Positions 22,556-30,937 of a DNA stretch of 39,784 nt are shown here, one piece after another. Below the pieces are notes generated by a model. It did no database searches and was not told where the DNA came from. It saw only the letters and a program-made list of their open reading frames with translations. Origin of the DNA: Bacteroidales bacterium (GTDB lineage: Bacteria > Bacteroidota > Bacteroidia > Bacteroidales > UBA932). The DNA lies in contig JAGAKR010000024.1 of NCBI GenBank assembly GCA_017625535.1, positions 1-39,784 on the forward strand. The letters run 5' to 3'. A program made the position numbers and the translations under genes. Every line of letters begins with the position of its first letter. Within the stretch, counting starts at the first letter, position 1.

Positions 22556-24552
22556 TGTGTTATATTGTTTAATATATTTTTCAGTTCATTGTCATTGATA
22601 TTCTTGGCCACAACCACATTCCCCTTAAGGAGATAAATTGCAGGGATATTCTGCAGATGGTATCTCCTGTAAATCTCGGAAGAGTCTCCATCTGTCCCCC
22701 TCACATTCTCCCAATCTGCACCAATTGTGGAGAAATAGTTTATCCACTCCTCATACCCTTTCCCAAGATTAATTGCAAATATCTCTATATCAATCTTTTC
22801 TTTGAATTCATTGTAGATTGCGGCCATTTTAGGGGTAACCTCCGCACAAACACCGCAATTCGGTCTGTAAAAATACAAAACTTTATAATCCGTTGTAACA
22901 TCAAAAAGCCCCAAAGATGAGCCGTCGGCCCTCTCCAGATCCAAATCTGCAGCAACACTGCCAAGCCTGTTCATATTGAAAATCCTCACATCCTCCTTCC
23001 TCTTCTCCAAAAACTCTGCGCTCCAAAAATCAGGCATGCCCAGCATATATTTTTTGGCAACATAAACGGCCCCCTGCTGCAATGTATAGTCCTCGGACCT
23101 TCCAAGTGTATTGTATAGTTCCTGCATAAACTCCTTCATCATTCCGGTATCCCCCTTGCTGCTGTTGTAGAACATATCTATACCATTGTAAATCTGCAGC
23201 GTGTCGCCGGCAAGCGGTGCAAAGAACGTCTCTATAAGTTCACGGGTCCTGTCCCTTTCGGCATTTTTTGCAGCAAGCAGTTCAGCAAGGGCCTTTACAT
23301 CCAGTCCCCTCCCTATAATCTTCTTCTCTTTGTCCAGAAGGAACATCTGTGGAGTCTTTATAACATTGTAGAGCATCTGGAATCCGCTTTCGTATTCGGG
23401 GTCATACACATTCACCCACTCCATAAACGGATTGTAGATATACAGATTGCTGTTTATATACTCTTTCCACCTCTGTTCATTCCCGTCTGCGTATACGGCA
23501 TACACTGCCAGTACACCCTGGTCATACCCGTTTACAAAATCCACAAGTTTGGGAGTCTCCTTCCGGCAGCTTACGCAATCATCTGTATAGAAATAGACAA
23601 TCGTATACTCCGCATCCAAAGAACGGAGCGGAACTTTTTTCCCAAGAGTGTCGGTAAGTCCAAGTTCCGGAGCATCCATACCAATAAGGGAGTGCCTGTT
23701 GAACTCTACAAAAGTCCGGAGCATGAATTTCCCCTCTGCATCCGGCCATTCAAGGAGGTCATTCAGGAACCAGTTCTGTGCAATATGCACTGCAACTCCC
23801 TCCTGGCCCATAATGGATGAATTATAGAAAAAATCGTATGCAGTATGGGCAAGCCTGCTTTGCAGTTCCCTGTTGCCGCCGCAGGAAATTAGGGAATCCA
23901 CATATTTTATGATAGTGTCGTTATTGTTATATTGCAGCAATCCAAGATATTGCTCCACCTTGTCCTCTGCAAATTGGGTGTTCAGGATTATTGTATCCCC
24001 AAACGGAAAACTTTCCCTCAATTCCTCTGCACTTTCCGGCGTAAAAAGGGTATTTCCCAGAATGATGTCTGTAATTGTACCAGGAAGTTCCGTAGCAGCC
24101 CTGTTGCGGAACTCCTCTATCTTCCGGGCAAACTCCTCTGCAGATCCAAGCCCCTCCCAGCCATAATCCAAAAAATAAAGGAAACCGGAAAACAGCCTGT
24201 TCTCCGCATTTCCCCTTTTAACCGTATAACCTTCCCCTTCCTTCTGGAAAGTTATTCCAAAGTTCCTGTTCTCCCTGGGTACAATGAATTCCACCAGTTT
24301 TCTTCCCGACAGTTCACTGATTTCATAACTTCCGCACTCCAGGTCACTTTTTCCCCTGAATGAAATTTTCCCTTTTGATGCCATTACGGTATCCAGGGCA
24401 ACCTTATCCCCCCATTTCCATCCGCTTAGAAGATACTCTGCAGTGTCACCCTTTTCAGCAGGGAGCACAATCCTGTATCCCTTGGCAAAAACATTGCTGC
24501 CAAGAAACAGCATCAGCATCATTGCTGGGAGGAGGATACGGATTTTTCTCAT
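22552..24552 (-). CDS. Secreted protein with two thioredoxin-like domains (DUF5106/DUF4369-type)
   Basis: A 666-aa exported protein. Signal peptide MRKIRILLPAMMLMLFLGSNVFA; a DUF4369-like beta domain (about 25-110); a helical DUF5106-like region; a thioredoxin domain with YTIVYFYTDDCVSCRKE (C326/C329) and cis-Pro motif IKTPQMFLL (P401); another helical region; and a second thioredoxin domain with YKVLYFYRPNCGVCAE (C566/C569) and NIPAIYLL (P637). Both CxxC pairs are intact, so it is a double thiol-disulfide oxidoreductase of the periplasm, similar to TlpA/ResA. Internal repetition of helical-plus-thioredoxin units suggests domain duplication. It follows coaD by 3 bases and overlaps the FAD/Fe-S gene, hence one transcript. 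Confidence 0.85.
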   Translation of the reverse strand: MRKIRILLPAMMLMLFLGSNVFAKGYRIVLPAEKGDTAEYLLSGWKWGDKVALDTVMASKGKISFRGKSDLECGSYEISELSGRKLVEFIVPRENRNFGITFQKEGEGYTVKRGNAENRLFSGFLYFLDYGWEGLGSAEEFARKIEEFRNRAATELPGTITDIILGNTLFTPESAEELRESFPFGDTIILNTQFAEDKVEQYLGLLQYNNNDTIIKYVDSLISCGGNRELQSRLAHTAYDFFYNSSIMGQEGVAVHIAQNWFLNDLLEWPDAEGKFMLRTFVEFNRHSLIGMDAPELGLTDTLGKKVPLRSLDAEYTIVYFYTDDCVSCRKETPKLVDFVNGYDQGVLAVYAVYADGNEQRWKEYINSNLYIYNPFMEWVNVYDPEYESGFQMLYNVIKTPQMFLLDKEKKIIGRGLDVKALAELLAAKNAERDRTRELIETFFAPLAGDTLQIYNGIDMFYNSSKGDTGMMKEFMQELYNTLGRSEDYTLQQGAVYVAKKYMLGMPDFWSAEFLEKRKEDVRIFNMNRLGSVAADLDLERADGSSLGLFDVTTDYKVLYFYRPNCGVCAEVTPKMAAIYNEFKEKIDIEIFAINLGKGYEEWINYFSTIGADWENVRGTDGDSSEIYRRYHLQNIPAIYLLKGNVVVAKNINDNELKNILNNITQ

Positions 24553-24555
24553 TCT

Positions 24556-25035
24556 TTATTTTCTTTCTGCAAGAAATTTCTCTATTGTAACCCCTTTGGG
24601 CAGGAATTGGGCCGCATTTCCCTTGTGTATGAGAATGTCTCTTACCACAGTGGATGAAATGAAGGAGTACTCCTGACAGGCTGGGATGAATACGGTTGAA
24701 ACATCCGGCGCCATCTTTTTGTTTGCCTGGGCAATCACACTCTCCATTTCAAAATCTGTGGTTGTCCTCAGTCCCCTTATTATGTTGTTTACCCCCAACT
24801 GGTGGCACAGGTCTATGGTAAGGCCTGTGTAGGTGCATACCTCCACATTATCCATATGGGCTGTGGCCTGCCTTATTATCTCAACCCTTGTGTCAGGTGA
24901 AAAGAATCCGGTCTTGGAACTGTTGTATCCTACGGCAATTATTACTTTGTCAAAGAGTTGGAGCGCAGACTCCAGCACATCAAAATGTCCTACTGTAAAT
25001 GGGTCAAAAGAACCCGGAAAAACGGCTGTTCGCAT
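24556..25035 (-). CDS. coaD: Phosphopantetheine adenylyltransferase
   Basis: A 159-aa enzyme from ATG 25035 (MRTAVFPGSFDPFTVGH); the longer open frame adds 23 residues absent from the family. Motifs: nucleotidyltransferase TVGH (14-17), the IIRGLRTTTDFEME substrate loop, and ISSTVVRDI near the C-terminus. It catalyses the penultimate step of coenzyme A synthesis, 4'-phosphopantetheine + ATP to dephospho-CoA. It starts within the 60 bases following the META-domain lipoprotein gene, with a TACATTTG box (25052-25059) at the end of that intergenic gap, and continues into the double-thioredoxin gene after 3 bases. Confidence 0.96.
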   Translation of the reverse strand: MRTAVFPGSFDPFTVGHFDVLESALQLFDKVIIAVGYNSSKTGFFSPDTRVEIIRQATAHMDNVEVCTYTGLTIDLCHQLGVNNIIRGLRTTTDFEMESVIAQANKKMAPDVSTVFIPACQEYSFISSTVVRDILIHKGNAAQFLPKGVTIEKFLAERK

Positions 25036-25051
25036 TTGTGTCAGTTTTTCA

Positions 25052-25059
25052 CAAATGTA
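25052..25059 (-). promoter_or_regulatory. coaD promoter -7 box
   Basis: TACATTTG on the minus strand matches TANNTTTG and lies 16 bases before the coaD ATG, giving a very short leader. It sits directly after the stop of the upstream lipoprotein gene. Confidence 0.5.
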
Positions 25060-25060
25060 G

Positions 25061-25492
25061 TCAATTTTCCAATGCCTGTGGTGCAATTTTTTTAAGAAGG
25101 GCAATAATGTTGCCGGTACTGTCTTTAAGGATCATCTGGTCCTGGTCCATTTCAAAAGAGCCTGTTTTGGCAATGGTCTCAAGCCAGGCGGTCTCAAACT
25201 GCATCTGAGGGCACATCATTCTGGTTGTACCCACTTTATCAAAACTGAGTGAGTTCCCTTCAGATTTGTACTCGCCAAAGAAACGGTTGCATCCTGTCTC
25301 TCCTGCAATCTTTGAATCCTTAAGGAATGCAAGGGTTGCATTGTGGTCTTGAGGGGGCTCTGTGGCATTGCCCTCCGAGTAGATGTACTCAAGTTCCCAG
25401 TTGCTCTCTACAGGTATTTCAGAATTGCTTGTACACATTGTAAAAGATAAGGCAACGGCTGCGGCTGCCAGCAGATTAATCAATTTTCCCAT
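25061..25492 (-). CDS. META-domain (HslJ-like) lipoprotein
   Basis: A 143-aa lipoprotein from ATG 25492 (MGKLINLLAAAAVALSFTMC), with the acylated Cys in FTMC; an upstream in-frame ATG would add 12 residues before the signal peptide. The META domain shows WELEYI, LAFLKDSKIAGETGCNRFFGEY and RMMCPQMQFETAWLETI, where the two Cys (GCN and MCP) are the usual conserved pair. HslJ-like proteins are envelope proteins linked to heat-inducible resistance to novobiocin in E. coli; biochemical function is unknown. It lies between ung and coaD on the same strand. Confidence 0.85.
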   Translation of the reverse strand: MGKLINLLAAAAVALSFTMCTSNSEIPVESNWELEYIYSEGNATEPPQDHNATLAFLKDSKIAGETGCNRFFGEYKSEGNSLSFDKVGTTRMMCPQMQFETAWLETIAKTGSFEMDQDQMILKDSTGNIIALLKKIAPQALEN

Positions 25493-25549
25493 AATTTCTC
25501 CCATTAAATGAATAAATTCCAGTCCCATAAATAAAATGGGGTGCCAGCA

Positions 25550-26218
25550 TCAAAGGCTCCAGTCTATTGGGGTTTTTCCCAACCGGCCAAGTATTGCATT
25601 GCACTTTGAGAAATGTCTGCATCCAAAAAACGCGCCACGTGCAAGGGGAGAGGGATGGGCTGCCTCCAGAATGTAGTGTTTTGAACTGTCTATCAGGTCT
25701 TTCTTGCTTCTTGCAAAATTTCCCCACAACATAAATACAACCCCTTGGGTATTGTCTGATATGCATTTTATAACGGCATCGGTAAACTCAGTCCATCCTA
25801 TCCGGCTGTGAGAAGTGGGTTCGCCTGCCCTTACGGTAAGCACCGCATTAAGGAGGAATACACCCTGCTTTGCCCAATTCTCCAGGTTGCCGTTTTTATT
25901 CAGCTTTATTCCAAGATCGGTCTCAATTTCCTTGTATATGTTCTTCAGTGAGGGTGGAGGAGTGATGCTGTCGGGAACAGAAAATGAGAGGCCGTGTGCC
26001 TGGTTGGGACCGTGGTATGGGTCCTGTCCCAGGATTACAACCTTCACTTTGTCAAATGGGGTAAGGGCAAATGCGTTGAAGATGAGCCCTCCCGGAGGGT
26101 AAATGGTTTTGCCTGCAGCCTTTTCGGCATGGAGGAATTTGACAAGGTTGGCAAAATATTCCTTGTCAAACTCTCCGGAAAGTTTCTCTTTCCACTGTGG
26201 CTCTATCTTTACATCCAT
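25550..26218 (-). CDS. ung: Uracil-DNA glycosylase, family 1
   Basis: A 222-aa enzyme with the water-activating motif GQDPYHGPNQAHGLSFSV (GQDPYH at 64-69, catalytic D66), the uracil-binding region, and the DNA-intercalation loop HPSPLARGAFFGCRHFSK. It removes uracil from DNA to start base-excision repair. Length is normal for the family. The ATG lies one base after the lon stop, so translation is probably coupled to lon. Confidence 0.97.
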   Translation of the reverse strand: MDVKIEPQWKEKLSGEFDKEYFANLVKFLHAEKAAGKTIYPPGGLIFNAFALTPFDKVKVVILGQDPYHGPNQAHGLSFSVPDSITPPPSLKNIYKEIETDLGIKLNKNGNLENWAKQGVFLLNAVLTVRAGEPTSHSRIGWTEFTDAVIKCISDNTQGVVFMLWGNFARSKKDLIDSSKHYILEAAHPSPLARGAFFGCRHFSKCNAILGRLGKTPIDWSL

Positions 26219-26219
26219 C

Positions 26220-28625
26220 CTAAAAAATGAATTTGATTACATCCTCCATTGTCTTCACATAATGGAATTCAAGCCCTTCTATATATACCTCCTTTATATC
26301 CTTTATGTCTTTCTCATTCTCTGCAGAGAGTACAATTGTATTGATTCCTGCCCTTTTGGCCGCAAGAATCTTCTCCTTTATGCCGCCTACAGGGAGTACC
26401 TTGCCCCTGAGCGTCATCTCACCGGTCATTGCAATGGCGTGCTTTACAGCCTTGCCCATAAATGCCGAAGCCATTGAACTTACCATTGTTATACCTGCAG
26501 ACGGGCCGTCTTTCGGTATGGCCCCTTCCGGTACGTGTATGTGCACATCCTTGTTCTGGATATCCTCTGCCTTGAGCCCCAGCAGTGCCGGATGGGCCTT
26601 TATATACTGGTAGGCAATCATTGCAGACTCCTTCATTACATCCCCAAGGTTTCCTGTTGTGGTAAGCACCCCTTTCCCTTCGCTCAGGCTGGTCTCCACA
26701 AAGAGTATTTCACCGCCCATCTCGGTCCAGGCGAGTCCTGTTACAACTCCCGCAGCCTCGTTCCCTTTCTGCATATCGTGGCTGTTGGTAGGGAGTCCAA
26801 GGATTTTTGAAACATCCTTTGCCCCAAGGCTTGAAGGAATCTCCTCTTCAAGGGCAATCCTCTTGGCCATATTCCTGGCAATCTTGGCAATCTGCTTGTC
26901 AAGTGTCCTTACACCGGATTCTCTGGTATATTTGTCTATTATGGTTTCGATACCACCCTTGTTTATCTTGAACTGCTGGGCTGTAAGGCCGTGTGCCTCC
27001 CTCTGTTTGGGTATAAGATAATCCTTGGCTATATGGTATTTCTCCTCAGCCAGGTATCCGCTCACAGGTATCATCTCCATACGGTCGCGCAGGGCAGGAT
27101 GTATTGTGCTTATGTTGTTTGCAGTGGTTATGAACAGCACCTTTGAGAGGTCGTAGTCCATATCCAGATAGTTGTCGTGGAATGTGGTGTTCTGCTCAGG
27201 GTCAAGTGCCTCAAGCAATGCCGATGCCGGATCGCCTTTGTAGTCGGCACTTACCTTGTCTATCTCATCAAGTACAATCACAGGGTTAGAACTTCCCACT
27301 TTGCTTATAGTCTGTATAATCCTTCCGGCCATTGCTCCAATGTAGGTTTTCCTGTGGCCCCTTATCTCAGACTCATCGTGCAGTCCTCCCAAAGAGATTC
27401 TTCCGTATTTTCTCCCCAATGCCTTGGCCACAGATTTTCCAAGCGATGTTTTTCCAACACCCGGAGGGCCGTACAGACACAGGATAGGGGATTTCATGTT
27501 CCCTTTGAGTTTCAGTACCGCAAGGTATTCAATAATCCTCTCCTTAACTGTTTCAAGGCCGAAATGGTCTTTGTCCAGAATCTTCTGGGCGTGCTTCATA
27601 TCAAGGTTGTCCTGTGTGGTATAGTTCCAAGGGAGGTCCAATATGAACTCCACATAGTTCAACTGTACTCCGTATTCCGGTGAGTTGGGATTGGATCTCT
27701 CCAGCCTTGCCATCTCCTTCTCAAAGTTTTTTGCCACCCAATCAGGCCAGTCCTTTGTCTTTGCCCTCTGTCTCAGATCTGCAACATCCTTGCTGTTGCC
27801 GTCCATTCCAAGCTCCTCCTGGATGGTCTTCAACTGGTTGTTCAGGTAGTACTCCCTCTGCTGCTGGTCTATCTCCATCTTTACTTTCTGTTGGATATCG
27901 TCCTTTATCTTCAGTATCTCCACGTGCTTGTTCAAGGCTGCAAGGAGTTTGTATCCGCGGGTTATGATGTCGTCTGCAGACAGAATGTCAAGTTTGTCGG
28001 GAGTAAGGTCATTGTCAAGGTTTGTGGCAACCATGTTTATAAGGAATTTGGGGTCTGCAATGCTCTTGAGGGCTGTTGCAGTCTCCTGCGGCATATGTGG
28101 GGTCATCTTTATCACATACAGCGCAGCATCCTTTATTGAACTCATAAGGGGTTCAACAACATTGTTCTGTGTTTCATTGAAGATGTCCTCCCTGTAGGTT
28201 ATTGTACCTATGAGGTATGGGTCATCTGCAATTATCTGGTCCAATGTGAATCTCTTTATTCCCTGCAGTATTACGGTAAGTGCCCCGTCCGGCATCTCCA
28301 GAATCCTTATGATGCGGGCACTTGTCCCTATATGAAACAGATCCTCTCTGGCAGGTTCTTCCACTGCCGGATCCTTCTGGGTTACAGTTCCAATTATGTT
28401 GCTTGATTTATGCAGTGCCTTTACAAGTTTCAGGGATTTTTCCCTGCCCACTGTAATGGGGAGTATGGTGCCTGGAAACAGCACGGCATCCCTGAGGGCC
28501 AGTACAGGCAAAGTGTTTGGCATATCAACCTCCTCCATATTCGCACTCCCGTTAATGTCAATTACGGGAATTATGTTTATCTCACCGCTCTCCATCTGAT
28601 TGAGCGAAAATTTTGGAATCTTCAT
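26220..28625 (-). CDS. lon: ATP-dependent protease La
   Basis: An 801-aa Lon: N-terminal LON substrate domain (NTLPVLALRDAVLFPGTILPITVGR), coiled linker (EIDQQQREYYLNNQLKTIQEELG), AAA+ module with Walker A YGPPGVGKTSLGKS and Walker B VIVLDEIDKV, and the Ser-Lys protease domain with the nucleophile in IPKDGPSAGITM (S709) and K752 in GGIKEKILAAKR. It degrades misfolded and regulatory proteins in the cytoplasm. It heads the run lon-ung. The 220-bp upstream gap shared with HU contains no exact TANNTTTG for this direction. Confidence 0.97.
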   Translation of the reverse strand: MKIPKFSLNQMESGEINIIPVIDINGSANMEEVDMPNTLPVLALRDAVLFPGTILPITVGREKSLKLVKALHKSSNIIGTVTQKDPAVEEPAREDLFHIGTSARIIRILEMPDGALTVILQGIKRFTLDQIIADDPYLIGTITYREDIFNETQNNVVEPLMSSIKDAALYVIKMTPHMPQETATALKSIADPKFLINMVATNLDNDLTPDKLDILSADDIITRGYKLLAALNKHVEILKIKDDIQQKVKMEIDQQQREYYLNNQLKTIQEELGMDGNSKDVADLRQRAKTKDWPDWVAKNFEKEMARLERSNPNSPEYGVQLNYVEFILDLPWNYTTQDNLDMKHAQKILDKDHFGLETVKERIIEYLAVLKLKGNMKSPILCLYGPPGVGKTSLGKSVAKALGRKYGRISLGGLHDESEIRGHRKTYIGAMAGRIIQTISKVGSSNPVIVLDEIDKVSADYKGDPASALLEALDPEQNTTFHDNYLDMDYDLSKVLFITTANNISTIHPALRDRMEMIPVSGYLAEEKYHIAKDYLIPKQREAHGLTAQQFKINKGGIETIIDKYTRESGVRTLDKQIAKIARNMAKRIALEEEIPSSLGAKDVSKILGLPTNSHDMQKGNEAAGVVTGLAWTEMGGEILFVETSLSEGKGVLTTTGNLGDVMKESAMIAYQYIKAHPALLGLKAEDIQNKDVHIHVPEGAIPKDGPSAGITMVSSMASAFMGKAVKHAIAMTGEMTLRGKVLPVGGIKEKILAAKRAGINTIVLSAENEKDIKDIKEVYIEGLEFHYVKTMEDVIKFIF

Positions 28626-28774
28626 TGTGTGATTATATATAAATATGTCAAAATGTCAGTTTGTAAGGTGCCATTATCATATGAAAACGGCGGACTGTTA
28701 TAAGGTCAATATATATGCCAAACTTGCAAGCATTCAAAAAATGGGAAAAAAGTGGCATTTTTTGATATTTGTTA

Positions 28775-28804
28775 TTGAAATTCAGAAAAAATAACCTACT
28801 TTTG
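28775..28804 (+). promoter_or_regulatory. HU gene promoter (-33 and -7)
   Basis: TTG (28775-28777) and TACTTTTG (28797-28804) are separated by 19 bases, the normal Bacteroidota spacing; the ATG is 42 bases downstream. Confidence 0.7.
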
Positions 28805-28846
28805 CTCTCCCAAAAAATAACTAACCTTTTAATAATTCAATAGATT

Positions 28847-29131
28847 ATGACTAAAGCAGATATCGTTAATGAGGTTGCTAAAGCAACAGGAATTGAGAAG
28901 ATCGCAGTGCAGAACGTGATAGAGTCTTTTATGGAGAGCGTTAAGGATTCATTGGCGAAAGACAATAATGTGTATTTGCGTGGTTTCGGCAGCTTCATTG
29001 TAAAGAAACGTGCTAAAAAGACAGCAAGAAATATCTCAAAGAATACTACCCTTATTATCCCTGAGCACAATATCCCTTCATTCAAACCTGCAAAGGTTTT
29101 CATGAACAAGGTTAAGAGCAGCGTAAAATAA
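28847..29131 (+). CDS. HU-family DNA-binding protein
   Basis: A 94-aa HU/IHF-type protein: MTKADIVNEVAKATGIEK helix-turn, VYLRGFGSFIVKKRAKKTARNI with the GFGSF motif entering the DNA-binding arm, and a C-terminal helix FKPAKVFMNKVKSS. It binds and bends DNA as a dimer and organises the nucleoid. The arm holds PEHNIPSFKP instead of the common P.TG....ip.......FKpg, a normal variation in this phylum. It has its own promoter and is followed after 51 bases by a 30-aa ribosomal-protein-like gene. Confidence 0.95.
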   Translation: MTKADIVNEVAKATGIEKIAVQNVIESFMESVKDSLAKDNNVYLRGFGSFIVKKRAKKTARNISKNTTLIIPEHNIPSFKPAKVFMNKVKSSVK

Positions 29132-29182
29132 TTGGGAAAAATATAAGATACAGTTTTTAACAAATAAATAAATTTTAAAGTC

Positions 29183-29275
29183 ATGCCAAGCGGAAAGAAA
29201 AGAAAGAGACATAAGATGGCTACTCACAAACGTAAAAAACGTCTTCGCAAGAACAGACATAAGAAACGTAAGTAG
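29183..29275 (+). CDS. 30-aa AURKAIP1/COX24-domain ribosomal protein (bL38-like)
   Basis: ATG 29183 opens a 30-codon gene, MPSGKKRKRHKMATHKRKKR followed by LRKNRHKKRK and TAG. Over half the residues are Lys or Arg, and the KRKRHKMATHKRKKRLRKNRHK core is the AURKAIP1/COX24 signature found in a tiny protein conserved across Bacteroidota; structural work on a Bacteroidota ribosome placed such a protein on the large subunit (bL38). The position between HU and rng is consistent with a highly expressed translation-related gene. An intrinsic terminator follows 28 bases downstream. Confidence 0.9.
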   Translation: MPSGKKRKRHKMATHKRKKRLRKNRHKKRK

Positions 29276-29303
29276 TTTGTAGACATTTGGTCTGAAGATT
29301 TAC

Positions 29304-29343
29304 TAAGGGAGTGGCCAACGAGTCCCTCCCTTAATTTTTTTTA
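29304..29343 (+). terminator. Intrinsic terminator / possible attenuator upstream of rng
   Basis: TAAGGGAG (29304-29311) pairs with CTCCCTTA (29326-29333) around a 14-nt loop and is followed by a T tract (29335-29342). It ends only ~9 bases before the rng ATG, so rng must be expressed by read-through or from a promoter within or before the hairpin. Confidence 0.8.
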
Positions 29344-29351
29344 ATGGACGG

Positions 29352-30905
29352 ATGGAGAAGGATCTGATTATTGATGTAAATTCAACGGAGATTTCAATTG
29401 CTCTGTTGGATAATCACAGGCTCGTGGAACTGAACAAGGAGCAGAACAACGGATCCTATTCTGTGGGCGATGTGTATTTGGGAAAGGTAAAGAAGATTAT
29501 GCCGGCCCTCAATGCAGCGTTTGTAGATATAGGTGACGATAAAGACGCTTTTATCCACTATCTGGATCTGGGTTTCAATTTCAGGGCTTTTGATTACTTT
29601 GCAAAACAAGTGAATCCCAACAGGGATTTGGGAACCTTCTACTCCAATATTAAAATTGGAAGTATCCTTGAAAAAGAGGGTAAGATAGGGGATGTTTTAC
29701 AGCCGGGCCAACCTATAATTGTTCAGATTGTAAAGGAACCGATCTCTACAAAAGGTTCAAGGCTTACAGCAGAAATATCCATAGCGGGAAGAAACGTTGT
29801 ACTGCTGCCGTTTGCAGACAAGGTGAACGTTTCACAGAAAATTTCTTCCAAAGAAGAGAAAAGGAGACTGGAACGTCTGGTATACAGCATTCTGCCACGA
29901 AACTACGGCGTCATTATAAGGACAGCCGCAGAAGGTAAAAAAGCTGCAGTTTTGGATGCGGAGCTCAAGATGCTCATAAGAAAATGGGAAGAGAGCTGGA
30001 CAAAACTGGTTACATGCAAACCTCCGCAACTCTTGTTTACAGAAAACAGCAGGACAACCACAATTCTGAGGGATCTGCTGAATGATTCTTTCTCAAACAT
30101 TCATGTAAACGACGAGGGGGTTTACGAAGAGGTTAAGGATTATATCTCTACAATTGCTCCGGAGCAGGAGAAGATTGTGAAGCTATATAAGGGGAATGTC
30201 CCAATCTTTGACCACTTTGAAGTTACAAGGCAGATTAAAGGAGCCTTTGGAAAGGTAGTTCCGCTCAAACAGGGTGCCTATATTATAATTGAGCATACGG
30301 AGGCACTGCACGTTATAGACGTGAACAGCGGAATAAGGGCCAAACAGGGTGTGGACCAGGAACAGAATACCCTTGAGGTGAATCTCCATGCAGCGGAAGA
30401 GATTGCAAGACAACTGAGGCTGAGGGATATGGGAGGAATAATCATTGTAGACTTCATAGATATGGAGACCAATGAGAACAAGGTAAAACTCCACAAGAGG
30501 ATGCAGGAACTCCTTGCCTCAGACAGAGCCAAGCATAATGTGCTGCCCCTTACCAAGTTCGGCCTTATGCAGATAACAAGGCAGAGGGTAAGGCCCGCTA
30601 CAGAAATTAACGTTAACGAAAAATGCCCTGTGTGCAACGGTACAGGAGAGATAACATCAAGCCTGCTTATAGATGAGACTCTGGAGAGACAGTTGGCATA
30701 TTACGTTAAAGAGAGAAATATCAAGTCCTTTATCTTACGTGTAAATCCAATTTTGGAGGCCTATCTTACAAAGGGCTGGTTTACGAGTATAAAGAAGAAA
30801 TGGTGCAGGAAATATGGCTGCAGCATTGACGTAAAGAGCAATACTGAGTACCACCTTTTGCAGACAGAATGGTGCAACAATAAAGGAGTAAGAATAGATG
30901 AGTAA
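29352..30905 (+). CDS. rng: Ribonuclease G/E family endoribonuclease
   Basis: A 517-aa RNase E/G: S1-type RNA-binding region (SVGDVYLGKVKKIMPALNAAFVDIG, about 37-61 and onward), the 5'-sensor/RNase H-like portion (SRLTAEISIAGRNVVLLP), and the DNase I-like catalytic domain with metal-binding D323 in HVIDVNSGIRAKQG and D367 in IIIVDFIDM. The Zn-link CPVC (425-428, in NEKCPVCNGTG) used for dimer or tetramer formation is present. No long unstructured degradosome tail is present, so it is closer to RNase G in size. It processes rRNA and decays mRNA. It begins right after a terminator hairpin and ends at a bidirectional terminator. Confidence 0.95.
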   Translation: MEKDLIIDVNSTEISIALLDNHRLVELNKEQNNGSYSVGDVYLGKVKKIMPALNAAFVDIGDDKDAFIHYLDLGFNFRAFDYFAKQVNPNRDLGTFYSNIKIGSILEKEGKIGDVLQPGQPIIVQIVKEPISTKGSRLTAEISIAGRNVVLLPFADKVNVSQKISSKEEKRRLERLVYSILPRNYGVIIRTAAEGKKAAVLDAELKMLIRKWEESWTKLVTCKPPQLLFTENSRTTTILRDLLNDSFSNIHVNDEGVYEEVKDYISTIAPEQEKIVKLYKGNVPIFDHFEVTRQIKGAFGKVVPLKQGAYIIIEHTEALHVIDVNSGIRAKQGVDQEQNTLEVNLHAAEEIARQLRLRDMGGIIIVDFIDMETNENKVKLHKRMQELLASDRAKHNVLPLTKFGLMQITRQRVRPATEINVNEKCPVCNGTGEITSSLLIDETLERQLAYYVKERNIKSFILRVNPILEAYLTKGWFTSIKKKWCRKYGCSIDVKSNTEYHLLQTEWCNNKGVRIDE

Positions 30906-30906
30906 T

Positions 30907-30937
30907 GAAAAAAGCAGCCTAAAAAGCTGCTTTTTTC
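30907..30937. terminator. Bidirectional terminator between rng and argH
   Basis: GAAAAAAGCAGC (30907-30918) and GCTGCTTTTTTC (30926-30937) are perfectly complementary around CTAAAAA. The argH stop codon lies in the loop (complement of 30919-30921), and the last argH codons (K-K-A-A-F) are encoded by the right arm, so coding and termination overlap fully. Confidence 0.9.
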
